DNA of 9,807 bases from Planctomycetota bacterium (GTDB lineage Bacteria > Planctomycetota > Planctomycetia > Gemmatales > Gemmataceae). A program made the translations under genes and the position numbers. Below are positions 1 through 4,841 of this stretch, piece by piece. The stretch is taken from assembly GCA_018970845.1 (NCBI GenBank), contig JAGWVO010000115.1, positions 1 through 9,807 on the forward strand, read 5' to 3'. How positions within the stretch are numbered: the first letter of the stretch is position 1; every line of letters begins with the position of its first letter. The notes under the pieces are model-generated. The model made no database searches. It had not been told where the DNA came from and was given only the letters and a program-made list of their open reading frames with translations.

Positions 1-606
1 GGGGATATCGTCAAGCTGAAATATCTCCGGGATGGCAAGGAAACGGTTATTGAAGTCACCCTCGGCAAACGCCCCGCGATGGGGGCCAACGCCCGCGGCG
101 AAATCCAGAACGCCATGGGCGGATCCTTGAGTCACTTCAAGGGACCGTTCGAGAAAATCCTCCAGCACGACTCGGCGATCCGACCCGAGGAGTGCGGTGG
201 CCCCTTGGTTGACCTGGCGGGCCGTGTGGTGGGGCTTAATATCGCCCGCGCCGGAAGAGTGGAGTCCTATGCCCTTCCCGGTGAACTCGTGGCGCAGCTT
301 GTTCCGGACTTCATCGCCGGCAAATTCAAGGTCTCGGCCACGGCGGTCAAGCGGGCCAGCCCGGCTGAACTGGCTGAGCAGGCCCGAAAGGAACTCAAGA
401 AACTGGAGGACGAACTTGAAGCCGCCAGGGCCCGCCTCAAGGAAATGAAGCTCGACCTCAAAAGCGCACGGATCAACGGCGACCAGGGCGAGGAACGCAA
501 GCTCACCGCCAAGGTCAAGCGGGCCATGGAGGAGATCGAGGGAATGTCCGAGCAGGTCGAGAAGGCCCGCAAGGAGCTTTCATCCCTGGAAAAATCAGGC
601 TCCTGA
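1..606 (+). CDS. PDZ / trypsin-like (S1C-type) protein, C-terminal part, with Cys in the catalytic Ser position and a coiled-coil tail; 5' truncated by window edge
   Basis: Frame 1 is open from the first base, giving 201 residues before TGA; the true start lies upstream. Residues 1-25 (GDIVKLKYLRDGKETVIEV...) look like the last strands of a PDZ domain as found in DegP/HtrA-type proteins. About 30 residues later, residues 55-90 (LQHDSAIRPEECGGPLVDL, then VVGLNIARAGRVESYALP) match the final part of a trypsin-like fold. The usual GNSGGPL motif is replaced by EECGGPL, putting Cys65 (codon 193-195) where the nucleophilic Ser would be. Residues ~115-200 are rich in Lys, Glu, Leu and Arg in heptad-like order and should form a coiled coil. 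The protein is probably envelope or periplasmic, but no signal peptide is in view. Whether it is a Cys-type protease, an inactive binding module or a second degenerate domain cannot be told from this fragment. It is convergent with proB, 42 bases away. Confidence 0.85.
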   Translation, partial: GDIVKLKYLRDGKETVIEVTLGKRPAMGANARGEIQNAMGGSLSHFKGPFEKILQHDSAIRPEECGGPLVDLAGRVVGLNIARAGRVESYALPGELVAQLVPDFIAGKFKVSATAVKRASPAELAEQARKELKKLEDELEAARARLKEMKLDLKSARINGDQGEERKLTAKVKRAMEEIEGMSEQVEKARKELSSLEKSGS

Positions 607-639
607 GCGTCCGACACGCCGCGCCCAAGCCCCCAATTC

Positions 640-660
640 AAGGCTGGCTCAGTCGGCCTT
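640..660 (+). terminator. Possible hairpin between convergent genes, overlapping the proB stop
   Basis: Arms aaggctggc (640-648) and gtcggcctt (652-660) can pair over 9 positions with two G-T wobbles and a 3-base loop when read as plus-strand RNA. It lies 34 bases past the stop of the PDZ/protease gene and covers the last codons and stop of proB. There is no T-run after either side, and on the minus strand the wobbles become A-C mismatches. It is therefore at best a weak, non-canonical terminator for the plus-strand gene. Confidence 0.25.
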
Positions 661-1803
661 GGTAACCACAAGGTTGTCGCGGTGGACGATTTCCTCCGAG
701 GCCAGCGGACCTGACAACCGCCTGATCTGTTCGGTGCGCATGCCCCGCAACTTCTCGATCTCCACCGAGGGGTATTCCGTCAGGCCCCTGCCGATTTCCT
801 CTCCGGCGGGATCAACGAGCCTGACGACGGCTCCCTTGCCAAACTCACCCTTGACGGCCGTCACCCCGATGGGCAAAAGGCTGCAGCCCCTGCGGCGCAC
901 CGCCTCGCAGGCTCCGACATCAAGCACGACATCGCCGGATGGCTGGGCCGTGAATCCAAGCCAGCGTTTCCAGGCTGGCATCCGCTGTTCCTGTTCGGGC
1001 AGGAAAAGGGTTCCTATGTCCTCGCCCGTCGCCAGCTTGTCGATCACGGATTCCTGCCCGCCATCGGCGAGGAACACGGCCGTTCCCGATGCCGCGGCCA
1101 AGCGGGTGGCCTTCAGCTTGCTCCGCATCCCGCCGGTGCCCAACCTGCTGCGCGTGGCCTGCGCCAACTCCCGGACCTCGTCGACGCGTCGGACCAGCGG
1201 CACCCTTTGGGCGGCGGGATCATGCCTGGGGTCGGCGGTGAACAGTCCATTGACGCCGCTCAAAAGGACCAGGGCATCGGCCTGAACCAAAGCCGCGACC
1301 ATCGCGGCGAGCGTGTCGTTGTCACCGAAGCGGATCTCCGCGGCGGAAACGGTGTCGTTTTCATTGATGATGGGCACGCATCCCATCTCGAAAAGGCTCG
1401 ACAGCGTGTTGCGCATGTTCAGGTAGCGGACGCGATGGTCGAAATCCGCCGCGGTCAGCAGGATCTGGGCGACATGGCAGCCAAAGGGGAAGAACGCTTC
1501 CTCCCAGGCCGTCATCAGGAACGGTTGTCCCACCGCGGCACACGCCTGCAGGTTTCGCAACTCTGTCGGGCGTGTCGCCAGTCCGAGGCGTCCCATGCCG
1601 GCGCCGATGGCGCCCGAACTCACCAGCACGACCCTGCGCCCCGGCTTTCTCAGCCGGTCAACCTGCCCGGCAAGGGCCGCCATGCGGGGCCTCGACAAGC
1701 TTCCTGACTCGTCGGCCAACACCTGCGTGCCCACCTTCACAACCACGGTGCGGGCCTCGTCCCAGGTCCGTCTTCGCCAATCGCCTTCCGCAACCAGGTC
1801 CAT
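649..1803 (-). CDS. proB: Glutamate 5-kinase
   Basis: This enzyme phosphorylates L-glutamate to gamma-glutamyl phosphate, the first step of proline synthesis, in the cytoplasm. The 384-residue product has the full ProB layout. An amino-acid-kinase domain spans ~residues 17-265, with VVKVGTQVL (21-29), VSSGAIGAGMGRLGL (61-75), PIINENDTVS (144-153), FGDNDTLAAMVAAL (159-172) and GTGGMRSKL (222-230). A PUA domain follows at ~290-375. All signature motifs appear intact. The start chosen is ATG at 1801-1803 because GGAG lies 9 bases upstream (1813-1816). An in-frame GTG at 1822-1824 would add seven residues but has no visible ribosome binding site. No proA lies next to it: the downstream gene is convergent and the upstream gene divergent, so it is probably transcribed alone from the short region shared with the propeller gene. 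C-terminal PUA domains are usual in bacterial ProB. Confidence 0.97.
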   Translation of the reverse strand: MDLVAEGDWRRRTWDEARTVVVKVGTQVLADESGSLSRPRMAALAGQVDRLRKPGRRVVLVSSGAIGAGMGRLGLATRPTELRNLQACAAVGQPFLMTAWEEAFFPFGCHVAQILLTAADFDHRVRYLNMRNTLSSLFEMGCVPIINENDTVSAAEIRFGDNDTLAAMVAALVQADALVLLSGVNGLFTADPRHDPAAQRVPLVRRVDEVRELAQATRSRLGTGGMRSKLKATRLAAASGTAVFLADGGQESVIDKLATGEDIGTLFLPEQEQRMPAWKRWLGFTAQPSGDVVLDVGACEAVRRRGCSLLPIGVTAVKGEFGKGAVVRLVDPAGEEIGRGLTEYPSVEIEKLRGMRTEQIRRLSGPLASEEIVHRDNLVVTKAD

Positions 1804-1812
1804 GCCCGCCCA

Positions 1813-1816
1813 CTCC
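1813..1816 (-). promoter_or_regulatory. Ribosome binding site that decides the proB start
   Basis: GGAG on the minus strand sits 9 bases before the ATG at 1801-1803 and supports that start over the upstream in-frame GTG, which has no such site. Confidence 0.55.
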
Positions 1817-1832
1817 GGTGTCACGATCGAAA

Positions 1833-1841
1833 TGGTATGTT
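1833..1841 (+). promoter_or_regulatory. Candidate extended -10 element for the propeller gene
   Basis: tggtatgtt reads as TGn plus TATGTT, an extended -10-like match in the divergent region between proB and the propeller gene. No convincing -35 lies 16-18 bases upstream. Transcription from here would begin about base 1848, downstream of the ATG at 1837 but upstream of the TTG start at 1885, which fits the later start. This is a weak pattern match only. A proB promoter must lie in the same region; TAACAT on the minus strand (1838-1843) is an equally weak candidate. Confidence 0.2.
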
Positions 1842-1870
1842 AGCGACTCAGGCGAGTTCCTCCCGGGCTT

Positions 1871-1875
1871 GGAGG
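1871..1875 (+). promoter_or_regulatory. Ribosome binding site pointing to a TTG start for the propeller gene
   Basis: GGAGG lies 9 bases before the in-frame TTG at 1885. The alternative ATG at 1837 has no Shine-Dalgarno-like sequence in the 20 bases before it. Confidence 0.5.
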
Positions 1876-1884
1876 CCCGAACCG

Positions 1885-2721
1885 TTGAAAATCGAGGTTG
1901 GCAAGTCGGTGAGGCGGGCGCCCGTCGGCCTTTCCCTTGCCCATGAAAAGGGCGGCCTCCTGTCATGGGACAAGCGCGGAGGCCTCGCGCTGCACGGACC
2001 CGACCATGGACAGGTCGCCTCCGCCATCCACCCAGGCCTCGCGGCGGCCTGCATCAGCGCGAATGGCCAATGCGTCGCCGTGGCCTGCCAAGACGGAACG
2101 GTGCTGCTTCTGGGAGAAGACCTGGCCACGCGCTCCAGCCTGCGCGTCGGCGGCCAGCCTTGCTCGGTGGCCATCGACCATCGAGGCCGCAACATCGCCG
2201 TGGGTCTTATGGATGGCACCATCCTGTTCATGAACAGCCAGGGACTTGAGACTGGCAGGTTGGCCGCGCCCTGCGCGGCAACATCGATGGCCTTCGCGAA
2301 CAGGCATCCCTGGCTGGCCTTCGCGGGTTCCGCCGGCATGGCCGGCGCGGCCGATGCCAACGGATCGCTCCGGTGGAAGGAGGGATTGCCGCACCACCTT
2401 GGACCACTGTCCATGGCGGAGGGAACAGGAGATTGGTTCGTGCCCCGCATGGGTGAATGCGTTGCCCACTTCGGCCCCTTGGGCGCCCCACACAGGGATG
2501 TTCCCGAAACGACGGGCGCCCGCCTCGTGGCGTGCGACCACATGGCAACCAATCTAGCCATTGTGGAAGGCGGATCGAAACTCAAGGTGACGGACAAACG
2601 GGGCGTAACCAGGGCCAGCATCGAGTTACCCGTCGCCATCACCGCGATCGCGATGAACGAAACCGGCGCAACTATCATGGCTGGCCTTGATGACAGGCGG
2701 ATCCTCTGGATCCGCCCGTGA
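1885..2721 (+). CDS. Uncharacterised small WD40-like beta-propeller protein (about seven blades)
   Basis: I do not recognise a named family. From the TTG start the product has 278 residues and reads as about seven tandem units of ~40 residues, each with a strand, a short turn (often G-x-x-DG) and another strand. Examples are GQCVAVACQDGTVLLLGED, GRNIAVGLMDGTILFMNSQG, TNLAIVEGGSKLKVTDKRG and ATIMAGLDDRRILWIRP. Seven units of this size are just enough for one closed propeller, with no extra domain, signal peptide or membrane segment, so it is likely a cytoplasmic binding or scaffold protein. WD40 and PQQ-type propellers usually bind proteins or peptides; no catalytic residues are apparent. The start is uncertain: TTG at 1885 has GGAGG in front, while ATG at 1837 would add 16 residues (MLATQASSSRAWRPEP) outside the propeller and lacks a binding site. 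It is divergent from proB and convergent with the S46 peptidase gene, 9 bases away. Confidence 0.8.
   Translation: MKIEVGKSVRRAPVGLSLAHEKGGLLSWDKRGGLALHGPDHGQVASAIHPGLAAACISANGQCVAVACQDGTVLLLGEDLATRSSLRVGGQPCSVAIDHRGRNIAVGLMDGTILFMNSQGLETGRLAAPCAATSMAFANRHPWLAFAGSAGMAGAADANGSLRWKEGLPHHLGPLSMAEGTGDWFVPRMGECVAHFGPLGAPHRDVPETTGARLVACDHMATNLAIVEGGSKLKVTDKRGVTRASIELPVAITAIAMNETGATIMAGLDDRRILWIRP
2696..2716. terminator. Perfect 9-bp hairpin inside the last codons of the propeller gene, possible shared terminator
   Basis: Arms GGCGGATCC (2696-2704) and GGATCCGCC (2708-2716) are exact reverse complements around the loop TCT. The hairpin encodes the propeller protein's C-terminus and lies 14 bases beyond the stop of the convergent S46 gene, where an end-of-operon terminator would be expected. 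Neither strand has a T-run after it, so it is not a textbook intrinsic terminator. It could act on both strands or merely protect the 3' ends. Confidence 0.4.
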
Positions 2722-2730
2722 GGCGCAGGG

Positions 2731-4818
2731 TTACTTGGCGGCGGTGAGTTCGGCGGCCAGGTCGCTGGCTCCGTACACCTTGTTCAACGCCTCGACAATC
2801 GCCTGGGAGCAGACCGAAACAGCGCGGGCCTGCTCCTCGCTGAAGGCGAAATCAAGGACAAGCGACTGGATGTTTCCGTCGAAGATCAAGCCGACCACCT
2901 CGCCCTTCTTGTTGATGACGGGACTGCCGGAGTTTCCACCGATGATGTCGGCGGTGCAGACAAAGTTGTAGGGCGTGGCGAGTTCGAGCGCCGCCTTCTT
3001 CTTTTCCCACAACGGAGGCAGGTCGAAGGGGGGCTTGTTCTTTTGTTCGGCGGAGCGCTTGAACAAGCCGTCGTAAGTGGTGAAGGGGGGCACCTTGGCG
3101 CCGTTCTCCTCGTACCCCTTCACGACACCGTAGCTGAGCCGCAAGGTGAAGGTGGCGTCGGGATAGGTGGAGGTGCCGTCGAGGGCGAATTTCACCTTGG
3201 CGATCTGGTTGTAGGCCTGCCGCTTGACCTCCTCCACCTCGGTTTCCATGCGGCGACGCAATTCGCGGGATTCGGGATCCACGAGCTTGGCCAGGAGGAT
3301 CATGGGATCGGCGCTGGCGTCGATCGCCGACTTGCCGCCTTCGTAAAGCTTCTTTCGCTCGGCGACGGACTTGAGCTTGGAGCCGCCGACAAGTTCCACG
3401 GCGCGGGCCTGGGGCGACTTGCCCGCCAGCACCTTGGCAACGAGGGGATCGGAAAGGCCCAGTTCACCGGCCAGGAATGTGAGGCTGTCGGCAAGCTTGA
3501 CGATCTCGAACCCGTCGTAAATCGGCTCCTCGGAAAACAGCTCAAGCTCGAGGGGTTCCTTGTTCGAATCGATGAACTCGCGCAACCGCTCCGCCTGGGG
3601 CTTGGACTTTTCCTCGGCGGCGCGCACCAGCGTGCGGGCGACGCCGAACAGGTCGGAGAGGAACGCCGAGCCGCCCTCGAGCAAGGTGTAGCGGCGGATG
3701 ATTTCGGCGCGCACCTTGTGGGCCTTCTCGACCTTGTCCCAGGCGCCGACAGCCTCCTTGAGCTTGGGGTCGGCGGCGGCGGCATCGCGAAGGCGTTTTT
3801 CCTCCGCCGCCTTGCGGGCCATGAGTTCGGGGTCGAGCAGGCCGCCCAGACCGCCAACGCGCGCCTTCCGGCTGTTCTGGATGCTGAAAAGCATTTCCTT
3901 GGCCTGGCGGGCGTTTTCCTCGCTGCGGGCGCTGAAAGCCGCCAACAGCACCTCGAGCCGATAGAGTCGCTGCATCAGGAACGGGAAGCCGATGTCGCGG
4001 GTGTAGGCGAGCTCGGCCATGGTGGCGAGGCGGTTGGTGCGGCCGGGGTGGCCGGAAACAAACACCAGTTCCCCGTCGGCGCAGCCATTCTTGCTCCATG
4101 AAAGATGGTGCTTGACCTTGGCTGGCTTGCCATCCTCGTAAACGCGGAAGAAAGCGACATCCAGGTCGAAGCGGGGGTACTCGAAGTTGTCGGGATCGCC
4201 TCCGTAAAAGGCGATCTGCTGCTCGGGCGCGAAGACAAGCCTCACATCGGTGTAACGCTTGAAGCGGTAAAGATGATACGCGCCACCCTGGTAGAGCGTG
4301 ACGACATTGCAGCGAAGGCCGGTCTTCTTGTTCTCCTCGTTCTCAATGCCGTTGATGGCGGCCCTGCGGGCCTTGAACGCCTCATCGGCGGAAAGGCCAT
4401 CCTTCACGGCGCCGTTCACGCGGGCGGTGACATCCTCGATGCTTTCAAGCACATTGAGTTCCATCGCCTCGCACTTGCTTTCCTCGGCGCGGGTCTTCGC
4501 GTAAAAACCGTCGCGGTAATAATTGCGGTCCTTGGTGCCCATCTTCTGCAGGGCGTCGGAGGCGACATGGTGGTTGGTCATGACCAGCCCGTCGGCGGAG
4601 ACGAAGGAACCGGAACCGCCGGAATTGAACCTCACGCTGCTTTTCTGGACATGCTCCAGCCAAGCCGCGTCGGGCTTGAAGCCATGCCGCTCGGCAAGCC
4701 TCGCCAGCGGCGGGTTGTTGAAAAGCCACATGCCCTCGTCGCCCAGAAGGGCCGGGACGGAAATGGTCGTCGCCGCCATGGCCAAAAGCACTCCACGCAT
4801 CCAGGTAATCCAGTTCAT
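2731..4818 (-). CDS. Exported S46-family serine dipeptidyl-peptidase (DPP7-like)
   Basis: The 695-residue product is of usual length for peptidase family S46 (DPP7/DPP11), which removes dipeptides from the N-termini of peptides outside the cytoplasmic membrane. Residues 1-26 form a signal peptide (Arg8, then a hydrophobic stretch to about LLG). The catalytic triad can be placed as His84 (GLVMTNHHVA), Asp220 (PRFDLDVAFFRVY) and Ser630 (IIGGNSGSPVINKKGEVVGL), with a long helical insert at ~290-540. In characterised S46 enzymes the residue 18 after the catalytic Ser sets specificity: Gly in DPP7 (hydrophobic P1) and Arg in DPP11 (Asp/Glu P1). Here it is Gly648 (IFDGN), so a DPP7-like preference is inferred. 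ATG at 4816-4818 has GGAGG 7 bases upstream. It follows the OPT transporter gene by 23 bases and is probably the last gene of the operon. Confidence 0.93.
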   Translation of the reverse strand: MNWITWMRGVLLAMAATTISVPALLGDEGMWLFNNPPLARLAERHGFKPDAAWLEHVQKSSVRFNSGGSGSFVSADGLVMTNHHVASDALQKMGTKDRNYYRDGFYAKTRAEESKCEAMELNVLESIEDVTARVNGAVKDGLSADEAFKARRAAINGIENEENKKTGLRCNVVTLYQGGAYHLYRFKRYTDVRLVFAPEQQIAFYGGDPDNFEYPRFDLDVAFFRVYEDGKPAKVKHHLSWSKNGCADGELVFVSGHPGRTNRLATMAELAYTRDIGFPFLMQRLYRLEVLLAAFSARSEENARQAKEMLFSIQNSRKARVGGLGGLLDPELMARKAAEEKRLRDAAAADPKLKEAVGAWDKVEKAHKVRAEIIRRYTLLEGGSAFLSDLFGVARTLVRAAEEKSKPQAERLREFIDSNKEPLELELFSEEPIYDGFEIVKLADSLTFLAGELGLSDPLVAKVLAGKSPQARAVELVGGSKLKSVAERKKLYEGGKSAIDASADPMILLAKLVDPESRELRRRMETEVEEVKRQAYNQIAKVKFALDGTSTYPDATFTLRLSYGVVKGYEENGAKVPPFTTYDGLFKRSAEQKNKPPFDLPPLWEKKKAALELATPYNFVCTADIIGGNSGSPVINKKGEVVGLIFDGNIQSLVLDFAFSEEQARAVSVCSQAIVEALNKVYGASDLAAELTAAK

Positions 4819-4841
4819 CTCGGTTCCTCCAGCGAAACAGG

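Noticed and set aside
659..1707. Two plus-strand open frames antisense to proB (659-1285 and 1207-1707)
   Set aside because: ProB is complete and unambiguous on the minus strand, and the antisense products have no recognisable features.
2214..2230. TGGCAC as a possible sigma-54 promoter half
   Set aside because: It lies inside the propeller gene, and the matching TTGC-type element at the required 5-base spacing is absent.
1848..2678. A 276-codon minus-strand open frame opposite the propeller gene
   Set aside because: It shows no family resemblance, while the plus-strand frame shows regular ~40-residue repeats and a GGAGG-preceded start. Because the propeller assignment itself is only structural, this was considered more carefully than the other shadows before being dropped.
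3043..4101. A 352-codon plus-strand open frame antisense to the S46 gene
   Set aside because: It is codon-aligned antisense to the peptidase, and the reverse complement of common codons gives a Gly/Leu/Val-rich product. The peptidase has an intact catalytic triad and signal peptide.
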